Assembly: GCA_023512835.1 (NCBI GenBank)
Contig: CM042088.1
Location: 372,001-436,000 of the forward strand
Source: Taxillus chinensis
Taxonomy: Eukaryota > Streptophyta > Magnoliopsida > Santalales > Loranthaceae
Direction of reading: 5' to 3'
Length of the DNA stretch: 64,000 nt
The position numbers were made by a program, and so were the translations under genes. Shown here in pieces: positions 54,532-64,000 of the stretch (the stretch's first letter is position 1; the number at the start of each line of letters is the position of its first letter). Below the pieces are notes generated by a model. It was not told where the DNA came from. It was given only the letters and a program-made list of their open reading frames with translations, and did no database searches.

Positions 54532-57213
54532 TGTCATCACTGGTTTCTGTATGGGCCCGTTTGGGGTGGGCTCAACCGAAACCAATAGTGAGAAATAGAG
54601 TCGCCACCAACCGTTTTTGGGGTACAATTGGATACCTTTACCTTAAGTAGTTTAAGGTGTGGTCTGCATTATCAGAGAAGGGTTCGGGAGTTGGTTACGT
54701 GTAGGAAAGGATTAACACCTCTACAACGCCCTTTCGGTATCTATTTTCAGAGGAGGAGTTTTCAATATTTTCTTTCACTGTTGTAATTAGGTCGAGGCAT
54801 GCACTATGGTTTTCTTAGCAAGTCTATGTTTTTTTATTTAACTAAATTATTTGTTAAAGTTATGGTTAAATTTGATTTATCTTAAATTTCTAAAGGAAAT
54901 CCTAAAAGTTTTGCTTTTGCTTTTTATTTGGAGTGGAAAATGAAATCCTAAGATTTTATTTTGTTTTGTTTTTTTTTTTTTTTTTTTTTTTTGTTTTGGT
55001 TTTAGCAATTGAAGTCCTAGAAAATGAAAGATGCTTTCCAATCAACTTGTTGGTTTTTAGTTTGAAAACGTTTTTTTTTGTTTTTTTGTTTTTTGTTTTT
55101 GTTTGAAAATGTTTTTTTGTGTTTGTATTATTTGTTTTGTTTTGACAACTCCCTTTTTTTGTTTTTGTGTTTGTTTTTTTTTTTTGAAAGAATGGAACCT
55201 AAATCACAAGTTAAACTTAAAAATCCATATTTGTGTTTTGTCTTTGTTTTTGTTTTTTTGGTTTTTGACTATGACTAAAGGCACACATATATCAAGATAA
55301 ATGTAGAGTGTGTAATTGTGACATCTACAAATAAAAATAAAGTTACTGTCTTTTCTTTTTTTTTTCTCTCTCTCTTTTTTTTCTTATTTTTTTCATGCCT
55401 CTCTTTGCTCTCTTTTTTATTTTATTCTTTACTATTCGTTACATATTACAGCATACAACATATACCAACAACATAAAAAAGGGAAAATACAAGGAAAATA
55501 TAACATATACCAACAACAACAAAAAGAAATAGGAAAATAAGCTAAAAAAGATAATAATAATAAAACAAATACAAATTGATTTAACCGACTTTGGCTTGGA
55601 TGAGGCTTCTACACTGGGCTTCCGTTTAAATTATGTTGTCTGCGCCTTTAGTTGTCTGCTTGAAAATAGAACTAGCAAATCTAGCAGCGAGATTTGTGAA
55701 AAAGATTTCCTGGTACTTGGAGACTGGAGTGATATTATGTTTTTTTCAGTTAAGACTCTTTGGTGGCTGGAAATAAAGAGAGTGGGCGTAGGGGACTGAA
55801 AAAGAATTGGGTTTTCGTTTTTGTGATGAAAACGTAGGAGAGGGGGGGGGGGGGGGGCAGAGAGTTGTTTTTTTTTTTTTGCTTTTCTTTTGCTGGGAAA
55901 AGAGAGTTGTAATAATATATTAGGGAAAGAGGAGTTGCAAAGGATGGGCGATTTTGGTTTCAGAATGGCAGAAAGTTGTATGGGCATGATCTGGGCGTTC
56001 TCTTTTTTGGGATCAGGGAGCTGGATGTGAAGATTGGGCAGATGGCACAATAGCAGAGCTTTTTCCATTTTTTTTGGCCGAATATCCTCTTTTTCTTGTG
56101 GGAAGAGACCTCTTTTTATGGGATGACAGAATTTGGCTAGATCCTCATTATTGTGCATTTATTTATCTATTATGAGTGTCAGCATTTTTAATTGCAAGAT
56201 TCTAGTTCTTGTCTGGTGGTTGGAGGACCTGTGCACAAAATAAGGTAGCTTGTGATTGCTTTTTCGTCTTTTGTGAGCACATGTGTCTAACAAGCATTGA
56301 AAAGCATCTTTGACAACGGCTAGCTAATAAAAATGCATCTCGTGACTACACAGGAAAGAGCCTGCAAAAAATAACACCATATAGTGAAAGTCCAAGGTCA
56401 AAGGGTCGAAGTGTCGGCAGGGTCAAAGGTTGGTAGGTCGAAGGTCAATAGTCAATGGGTCAAAGGTCAATGGTCAATGGGTCAAAGGTCAGATTCAAGG
56501 GCCGAAGGTCAATCCTCCATGATCTGCGGCTCGAAAGGTCGCAGGTCACAAGTCGAAATCAAGCGTCGAAGTTCAATCCTCGAAGATCCGCGGGTCGAAG
56601 GGTCACAGGTCACAGGTCGAAGTCAAGGGTCGAAGGTCACACCTTGAAGACTCGAAGGCTTCCTCGGTCGTAGACTCAAAGGCTTCAGGGCTTCGAGTCT
56701 TCAAGTCCAGTTTTTTATTTAAATTACCTTTTTAGCCCCACTCAAAATGCCAAAATGGGTCAACTTTTGGAGATTGTTTGAGAAGACCTGTATTCACCTA
56801 AATAGACGTTTTGGACTATTTCATATAAGTACATTTTCGGGCAGTTTGACCAGGGGCATTCACCATCTTTTGGTAAGTTTAACTTTTTCTGACGAAAATT
56901 GTCCTGGCCATAACTTTTTCGTTTTAACTCGGAATTGAGCTTGGTCAAGTGCGTTAATCTCTAAATTTCATCTTCTATCACCTAGTCTTGGTCTTGGTGC
57001 ATTTCAAGGGCTTGTAGCAGAAGTTATCAGTTTTGGGCTTTCTTGTTCGTGTAAGTGTATCCATCTTTTGCAAATTGGGGTTAACATCAACTTCAAACCA
57101 TTCCTTGATAGTGAACATTCTTGGAGGACCTGTTCAACAAGGTATATGGCATTGGCAGACAAGTATATAAAAATGGGGTTAGTAGGTCCAACTCGGACAA
57201 AATGGGGTCCAAC
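54532..57213 (-). repeat. LTR7 (2682 bp), 5' LTR of E3
   Basis: Minus-strand start TGTTGGACCCC at 57213, end CCAGTGATGACA at 54532. It has T-rich low complexity (54960-55260), a 17-base G run (55841-55857), GGTCAA repeats (56385-56500, the complement of TTGACC) and a decayed TCGAAG array (56640-56710). The TATA motif of LTR2-LTR4 is not recognisable. Confidence 0.87.
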
Positions 57214-57284
57214 ACATTTCTCATTTTGGTATGTTCTGAGGTAAATTTAGCTTCAGTACCTAGAAACACATGGTGGTTAGATTC
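57214..57284. other. Short flank between E3 and a copia LTR
   Basis: 71 bp not recognised as part of any element here. It may be the sequence into which E3 and the copia element inserted, possibly part of another repeat. Confidence 0.4.
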
Positions 57285-57562
57285 TGTTGGATCAAGCCCA
57301 GAATTTGGATAATGCGGATAAAAGCTTATGTAATTTGATATGAGACATTGCATATTTATTCTTAAGTTGTTGCAGAAGATAAGATCTTAATCCAGACCTT
57401 CGCTCGTGAGAGAAAAGCTAAGGACAGGATACATAATCCTGATCCGGATCGTCATGAGTGTCGTCAAACACTTGGTAAATAACCAAGTCTTCATATGGAA
57501 TAAGGATCACTCGTGCGGACCAAATGCTCAAAGCTACGAACTAAGGAATATGCGTCTAATAC
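57285..57562 (+). repeat. Copia-type LTR fragment interrupted by E4
   Basis: Starts TGTTGGATCAAG and follows 41641-41920 closely (GGACAGGATACATAATCCTG, TCGTCAAACACTTGG). It stops at CTAATAC where E4 begins. The remainder should lie beyond the right edge. Confidence 0.85.
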
Positions 57563-60240
57563 TGTCATCACTGGTTTTCGTCCGGGCTCGTTTTAGGGTG
57601 AGCTCAAACTAAACCAATGGTGAGAAATTTTAGAGTCGCCACCAACTATTTTTGGGGTACAGTTGGATACCCTCTACTTTGAGTAGTTTCAAGTGTGTGG
57701 TCTGCGTTATCAGAGATGGGTTTGGGAGTTGGTTACGTGTAGGGAAGGATTAGCACCCCTACAGCGCCCTTTCGGTATCTAATTTAGGAGGAAGAGGTTT
57801 TATTTTATTTATACTGCCATAACTGGGTTAAATTTCCTCAAAAAGTCTATGATTTTTATTTGGCAAAGTTATTTATTAAAGTCATGGTTAAAATGGATTT
57901 ATCCTAAATTTCTAAAGGGAATCCTAAAGGTTTTGGATTTTTGAAGTGGATAATGAGATCCTAGGGATTGGTTTGTTTTTTTGGTTTTGCTCTTGGAAAT
58001 TGAAGTCCGAAAAAATATTTTTTATTTTTCCCCCTTTTTTGGTTTGGGTTAGAACATACATTTTGTCTTTGTTTTTATATATTTTTTTGTTTTTTTGTTT
58101 TTGTTGGAAGACATTTGGAAAATATTTTATGAAAACATTTTCAAAACATGTTATTGAAGAGATTTTGAAAAAAACATTTTATTGCAAAACGTTTTGTTTT
58201 TTTTTTGCTTGTTTTTTTTTCGCTTGTTTGTTTGTTTGTTTGTTTGTTTGTTTTTTTTTTTGAAATTGAAAATGCATATATCAAAATAGATGTGGAGTGT
58301 GTGAGTGTGACATCCACAAAATAAAATCACTCTTTTTTCCTTTTCTTTTTTTTTTTTTTTGCTTTTCATCTTCTCCCTTTGCTCTCTCCTTTTTTCTTTT
58401 CTTTCTTTCTTCTTTTTTTTGTTTTTCTTTTCTTTTTACTATACTTTACATATTACAACATACACAGAGGAAGAACTATAGGAAAACACAATGAAAAAAA
58501 GCTGAAAAGTAATTACACCAAATATAGATAAGCTCAAAACGAAAACTAGAAAATGCTAAAACAAACAATTACACTAAATATAGATACAAATAAGCTGAAA
58601 AGTAGTGAAAAGATAAGGGCTGAACCGACTTTGAAGCTTTGCAACGCCAATCTTCTGCTTGAGCTCCCGCCGGCACTGATAGTCACTTGCTCGACTCAGA
58701 ATCGACAGATCTGACAGTGGGACTTATGAAGAGACTTCCCTGGTATTTGGAGATAGGAGGGCTGGAGTGGGTGTGAAAGAAAGAAAGGGCTGAAGTTGGA
58801 GTTTGCAAGGAGTGGACGAGTGATCTCTTATGATGATGATTCTAGGATTCTGTGTTTTTTCTTTGTCTGGGTGTGCAAGAAGGAAGCTGGGGCGTTTTTT
58901 TTGATGATGAGGCTGGGGCATTTTTCTTGATGATGATGCTGGGGCGTTTTCTGATGATGATGAGGCTAGGGCGTTTCCTGATGATCTCTCCTTTCTTTCT
59001 TTTTTTTTTTTCTCTTTTTCTGCACTGGAATGATGGAGGGTTCTCTCTTCCTCTTTTTTCTTTTAACGAATTGTCGCCCTCTCTTTTGTATCCCCCCCCC
59101 CGCAGGGACTGACGAATGCTTCCTAAAGTGCTGCAGAAGAGTTTTTTTGGCTGGACTATCATTAATTGCAGCATTTAATGCTGCATTATTGATTTCCTCA
59201 TTTTCGTCCAGGTCTTGTGCAATTTGTCGGATGGTCTGGCGATTTGTAGCTCGTGACTGCCTTTTTTAATGCTTTTATTTAGCATATGTGACCGACAGGT
59301 ATTTAAAAGAATGCTTTGTCAGATGGCTAGCGCATAAAACAAGCCCTGTGAATAAACAGCAAGAGAAATAAGCCAGCGAGGAAACCAGCGAGAAAAATCA
59401 GCGAAGACAAAAAAGGGTCGGAGGTTCGAAGTGTCGGCAGGTCGGAGCGTCGGCAGGTCGAAGTTTCGGCAGCGAGGCTTCGAGGGTCGAAGGGTCGGAG
59501 GTGGAAGGCATACGGGTGCCGCGGGTCGAGGCTTCGAGGAACAACGGTCAAAGGGCCAAATGGTCGGAGTGTCAGCAGCGGGGCTTCGAGGCTTCGAGGC
59601 TTCGGGGCTTTGAGGATTTGGCTTCGAGGCTTCGGGGCTTTGAGGCTTTGGCTTCGAGGCTTCGGCTTCGGGGCTTCGGGGCCTTAAGGCTTTGAAGGTC
59701 AACGGGTCGAAGTGTCGGCAGGTCAACGATCAACGGTCAACGGTCAACCCCAAAGTTTTTTTTACCTTTTTACCCCTCACCTAAGATGCAAAAATGGATA
59801 ACCTTCTAGGGATTGTCTGGGGAGATCCGTATTCGCCTACATAGGCATTTTGAAGAGTTTCGCATGATCACTTTTGCGGGCAGTTTGACCAGGGGCATTG
59901 ACTGTCTTTTGGCAAGTTTGACTTTTCCCAACGAAAGTTGTTTTGGCCATAACTTCTTCATTTTAAGTCCGATTTGAGCTCGGTCAAGTGCGTTGGTCTC
60001 CAATTTTCATCCTCCATCACCTGGTGTTGGTCTTGGGGCGCTTCAAGGACTTGTAGCAGAAGTCATTAATTTTGAACTCCCCCATCCGTGTCAATTGTAT
60101 CCATCTCGTGCAGAATGGGGTAGACCATTCCTTGGAAGTATGGGATCATTGTGGACCTGTTCAACAAGGCATATGGCATGGGCAGAAAGGTATATCAAAT
60201 GGGGTTAGTATGTCCAACCTAGACAAAATGGGGTCCTATA
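57563..60240 (-). repeat. LTR8 (2678 bp), 3' LTR of E4
   Basis: Minus-strand start TATAGGACCCC (a changed TGTAGGACCC) at 60240, end CCAGTGATGACA at 57563. TTGACC complements lie at 59697-59752, a TCGAAGCC array (reversed) at 59415-59700 and the A-rich stretch (reversed) at 58180-58260. It resembles LTR2 and LTR4. Confidence 0.9.
57806..57813 (-). promoter_or_regulatory. Candidate TATA box of LTR8
   Basis: TATTTATA on the plus strand, so TATAAATA on the minus strand, about 245 bp from the LTR end as in LTR2-LTR4. Confidence 0.45.
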
Positions 60241-60258
60241 GCTGCCCCTCTTTGTGCA

Positions 60259-60276
60259 CTGTTTGTATACAAACAG
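60259..60276. repeat. Perfect palindrome upstream of E4 PPT
   Basis: CTGTTTGTATACAAACAG, identical to 30951-30968, at the same distance from the LTR. Confidence 0.8.
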
Positions 60277-60459
60277 CGTACAAAGATAAAAGGGAGTCAT
60301 TTTGGACGGGTTGGAGCACTTACCTGACTTACCTAGAGGAAGAAGTGCGATGGTTGGGTCTGTCCCCGAGAGGGAAAAGGGGCTTCACAAGCCGGTGGGC
60401 TTGGATAATACCTTGATGAGGCCTATAAGGCCGCCTGATACTGGAGATTGAAAACCTAC

Positions 60460-60935
60460 AATAATGACAGGCTTGAAAAGAGAAAAGGCCCACAACAATG
60501 ATGGGCGTGAACTAAAAGGTGAAAGGCCCACAGCAACGATAGGCTCGAATTGAAAAATGGAAAAGGCCCACAACAATGATGGGTGTGAACTGAAAATTGA
60601 AAGGCCTACAGCAACGATAGGCTTGAACTGAAAATGGATAGCCCACAACAACAATAGGCTTGAATTGAAAAATGGAAAAGGCCCACAACAATGATGGGTG
60701 TGAATTGAAAATGGAAAGCCCACAGTGACGATAAGCTTGAATTGAAAATAGAAAGCCCACAGCAACGATAGGCTTGAATTGAAAAATGGAAAAGGCCCAC
60801 AACAATGATGGGTGTGAATTGAAAATGGGAAGCCCACTGCAACGATAGGCTTGAATTGAAAATAGAAAGCCCACAGCAACGATAGGCTTGAATTGAAAAT
60901 GGATAGCCCACAGCAACGATAGGCTTGAATTGGGA
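60460..60935 (-). repeat. 37-bp-type minisatellite in E4 3' UTR
   Basis: About 13 units, complement of the AAGCCTATCGTTGCTGTGGG family. A longer alternation of CATTGTTGTGGGCC-type and CTATCGTTGCTGTGGG-type units is visible, suggesting higher-order duplication. Confidence 0.88.
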
Positions 60936-62151
60936 AGACTTGTTGGAGACATCAAATGCTATTTGGGGAAATGTTTTAAGGGATTGGTGAGTTTGGGAAG
61001 TAACCCAATTTAAGCTCCCTCTACGAGTTCACTCAAGGAGGTCGCTCTACGAGGTGACTCAAAAGGGGAAAAGTTTGTCAATTGCCAAAAGGATGCATTT
61101 AGACTTTGAGGAAATTGCAAGGGAAGAGTTATACAGTTGAACAAAGAAAGCTAGGATAGCTTGAAGAGAAGTTTGCTGAATATGAGCTCCTAGGATCTCC
61201 AGAGGCGGCAACATTCCTGCAATTACAAAGTATGTTGAATGTATGCCAATGATGCATGGAATGCAATGTGCTGTATGCGGGGATGCATAAACCTCAACTT
61301 GTGGTGAAATATGATGCAATGTGATGCCATGCGATGTAATCGTTGAATGCCACGTGATGTATCACTGAGGGTTTGGCCGTTGTTGGAGAGGTTGGCTAAC
61401 ATTCAACTTGTTGGGGAACAACGTTCTCTTTGGATGGAAAGTCCGTCCTGTCTTTGCTGGGGAACTCCCTGTTGTGCGTGAAGGGTCTGTTAAATTTCAC
61501 TTCGCCATATTGAGGAGCTTGATTTGACGGCTTCTCTGGGGATAGTGATATCCCGTGGAGATATGAGTACTCCGAGTTGGGGGCCTTAAGTTGTTTGGGG
61601 ATTTTGAGCTTGGCCCTACTTATAAGGCAATGCTAGAAGAGCTTACTGGGGATTTAAGATGTTCTACTTAAATGTGAAATGAAGACGATGTAACATGATT
61701 AAAGAGATAAAAAAGATTTTTGCTGGTTTAGTTCCACAAAACATATTTATATCATAAAAAGTGACCTATTGTCAAAATCTGATAAACAGAATCGCAAGTC
61801 TTTCAAAGCATAATGTACAAATTTGATTCGAGCGTGCCGCAGGTTTGACCAAGTCTTCCACTGTTTGCAGTCGCTGTTTTTGGATGATGTTGTCTCTCCC
61901 GCTTGCAACGGACCCTATTTGTTGTGGTCCTGATCCTTTCAGTTTCTGACTGACCTGATTTCACCCTTCAAGATTTATTGTTGGCTTTGTATTTTACCCT
62001 TGGTGCCCTTTCAGGTTTTCACCAAGTCCGCCCTTGTGTTTTTTTTTTGTTGTCTTTTGTTGGAGCTTTGTATTTTACCCTTGGTGCCCTTTCGGGTTTT
62101 CAACAAGTCCGCTCATTGCAGGAAAGAGAATCTGGTTGGGGGGTATGTGAG

Positions 62152-64000
62152 TTAAGCATAAAACTTTTTGACGGCGTCGCTATTCACTGGATTAGGAAGC
62201 TCATCTCCGTCCATTTTGGCAAGGATCAATGCGCCTCCCGAGAATGCTTTTTTCACAACATATGGGCCTTCATAATTGGGAGTCCACTTGCCTCTATGGT
62301 CGTGTTGAATTGGTAAGATCTTTTTGAGGACAAGATCACCCTCTTGAAAGCTTCTGAGCTTCACCTTTTTATTGTAATTGTTCATCATTCTCTGTTGATA
62401 CAGCTGTCCTCTACAACTGCTGCCAGGCGCTTGCCCTCAATTAAATTCAACTGCTCATAACGACTTTGGGCCCATTCTGCTTCTTCGAGCTGAGTATCCT
62501 TAAGTACTCGGAGGGAAGGTATCTCCACTTCGACCGGTAGAACTGCTTCCATCCCATAGACCAAAGAAAATGGAGTTGCCCCGGTCGATGTACGCACTGA
62601 GGTACGATAAGCATGCAAAGCGTATGGTAGCTTCTCGTGCCAATCTTTGTATGTTTCAGTCATTTTTCTAATAATGTTCTTAATGTTCTTATTGGCTGCC
62701 TCGACTGCTCCATTCATCTTTGGGCGATAGGGGGTCGAGTTGCGGTGTTGAATTTTATATGTTTCACACAACCTCCCTATCATTCGACTGTTTAAATTGG
62801 CAGCATTGTCCGTTATGATCTGCTCGGGAAGCCCATATCGGCATATGATGTTGTTCCGCATAAATCGAAGTACCACAGCCTGTGTGACATTAGCATATGA
62901 TGCTGCTTCTACCCACTTGGTGAAGTAATCAATGGCTACCAAAATGAAACGATGACCATTAAAAGCTTTCGGAGATATTGGTCCGATAACGTCAATGCCC
63001 CAAAGCGAGAATGGCCACGGGGAAACCATCACATGTAGTTTGGACGGCGGTACTTGGATCTTATCGCCATAAATTTGACACTTGAGGCATTTGCGCACAT
63101 ATTCAATGCAATCTTTTTCCATGGTGACCCAATAATAGCCCATTCGCATGATTTGTCTTGTTAATGCATGTCCGTTTGCATGTGAACCACATTCCCCTTC
63201 GTGCACTTCTTTCATTATTTGTGTCGATTCTTCTTTTGCCACACACCGCAATAACACCATGTCATGGTTTCTCTTGTACAAAATCGAGCCATCAAGATAA
63301 TAGTTGGATGCCGACCTTCGGATATTTCTTTTATCAGATTCAGAGGCCTCAACTAGATACTCTTGTTTAAGCAAGTATTGTCTGATATCATTGTACCAGG
63401 GCTTTTCTTCGGTATTTTCGTTAATGGCCATGCAATGTGCAGGAGCATCTTGTATCCGGATATCAAAAGACTGAACTTCCAACTTTGTGTCTAGCCGAAG
63501 GAGGGAGGCTAGAGTTGCCAGCGCGTCGGGGAGCTGATTGTATTCCCTGGGCATATGCTCAAATGTGATGTCTTCGAATTGCTCGACTAACTCTGCAACG
63601 TGCTTCCGATATGGGATTAATTTGTGGTTTCGAGTCTCCCATTCACCTCTTACTTGAAAAATGATGAGTGCCGAATCGCGGAACACTCGTAATTTTTTGA
63701 TTCCTTTGTTAATGGCTTCTTGAAGTCCCATCACACAAGCCTCATACTCTGCTACATTGTTTGTACAAGGGAAGGTTAGCTTTGCCGCCATGGGGAAATG
63801 TTCGCTTTTTGGGGATATCAGGATGGCCCCAACACCGTGACCTAAGAGACTAGAGGCTCCATCGAACCACATCGTCCATATGTCTGATACTTCGGCCGAA
63901 ATGATGTTAATGTGCTTATCTGGGAAGCCAATAGTCATGGGCTCAAAGTCTTCCAGCGCTCTATCTGCTAGATAGTCGGCTATCGCACTTCCTTTTATGG
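62152..64000 (-). CDS. pol: E4 pol C-terminal part: second RNase H and integrase
   Basis: The minus strand is open from the right edge to about 62390. It first encodes the end of the first RNase H linker (DYLADRALEDFEPMT), then the second RNase H with MWFDGASSLLGHGVGA (about 63865) and NNVAEYEACVMGL. The integrase follows with HHCC (63180-63070), GIDVIGP (about 63000), TDNAANLN (about 62815) and NGAVEAANKN (about 62705), a complete DDE set. A single missing base near 62413, in the LAAV codons, shifts the frame. The end continues with MMNNYNKK to KKFYA, stop at 62154-62152. E2 lacks this deletion. It is otherwise near intact. Confidence 0.9.

Larger units (their letters stand above)
47120..57213 (-). 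mobile_element. E3: minus-strand Ogre element interrupted by E5, a MITE and a TRIM array
   Basis: Read leftwards: 5' LTR (LTR7), primer site, leader, ORF1 N-terminus, TRIM array, ORF1 end, gag with a MITE and an internal deletion, protease up to 47120. RT, integrase and the 3' LTR are missing from the window and would lie left of E5. It is the oldest Ogre of the left nest, since E5 and everything in E5 sit inside it. Confidence 0.82.
60241..62151 (-). other. E4 3' UTR
   Basis: Holds the PPT complement GCTGCCCCTCTTTG (60241-60254), the palindrome 60259-60276, the minisatellite, the reversed ACATTCAACATACT-type block (about 61230) and two copies of the reversed GGTGAAAACC segment (about 61985-62025 and 62070-62110). 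Confidence 0.85.
57563..64000 (-). mobile_element. E4: minus-strand Ogre element, best preserved
   Basis: Read leftwards from the right edge: second RNase H, integrase, 3' UTR with minisatellite, palindrome, PPT, 3' LTR (LTR8). In 1.85 kb of coding sequence only one 1-base deletion was found, so it is the youngest or best-kept copy. The 5' half is outside the window. Confidence 0.88.

Noticed and set aside
55841..55857. G-run as a G-quadruplex or regulatory element
   Set aside because: A single homopolymer inside a low-complexity LTR; present in one LTR only and possibly a length artefact.

Overview
This window is plant nuclear DNA made almost entirely of transposable elements. No intact host gene, rRNA gene or tRNA gene was found. 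The coding remnants are Ty3/gypsy gag-pro-pol proteins of the Tat/Ogre type: an extra ORF before gag, a retroviral-type aspartic protease followed by a G-patch, a second RNase H before the integrase, a small intron between pro and RT, and LTRs near 2.9 kb. With them are a Tekay/Del-like chromovirus end, Ty1/copia-type LTRs, a TRIM-like array and a hAT MITE. Together these point to a repeat-rich angiosperm, probably a dicot; the species cannot be named from the sequence.

Layout. 1-37707 is one Ogre element (E1, + strand) with two other Ogres inside it. Its 5' LTR (LTR0) enters at the left edge and its 3' LTR is LTR5 (34865-37707). Inside it lie Ex, a remnant left by a deletion (880-5269), and E2 (13124-33897). 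E2 sits in the E1 3' UTR between perfect 5-bp target duplications TACAG. E1 itself interrupts the integrase codons of a chromovirus, whose 3' end and LTR follow (37708-40591). That chromovirus interrupts a Ulp1/C48-protease-like pseudogene (40593-41497), which is followed by a copia-type polypurine tract and a 1.5-kb LTR (41641-43169).

From 43170 to 57213 the orientation flips. E3 (minus strand, 5' LTR at 54532-57213) reads leftwards through leader, ORF1, gag and protease. A TRIM-like array of five LTRs (49835-53434) interrupts its ORF1, and a 473-bp hAT MITE (48708-49180) with an 8-bp target duplication interrupts its gag. At 47119/47120 its protease is broken by the 5' LTR of another minus-strand Ogre (E5), whose gag is in turn cut by the Ulp1-bearing element. 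At the right, a copia LTR fragment (57285-57562) is interrupted by a fourth Ogre (E4, minus strand, 57563 to beyond 64000), the best preserved element here.

The implied insertion order on the left is E3, then E5, the Ulp1-bearing copia-type element, the chromovirus, E1, and last E2 and Ex. Points worth a second look are the Ulp1-like protease ahead of a copia-type PPT and LTR, the W-box-like and DRE-like motifs clustered in the Ogre LTRs, the palindrome kept just upstream of the Ogre polypurine tract, the phase-preserving intron, the TRIM concatemer, and the unlike decay of E1 (13 nonsense codons, no frameshift) and E2 (many small indels).
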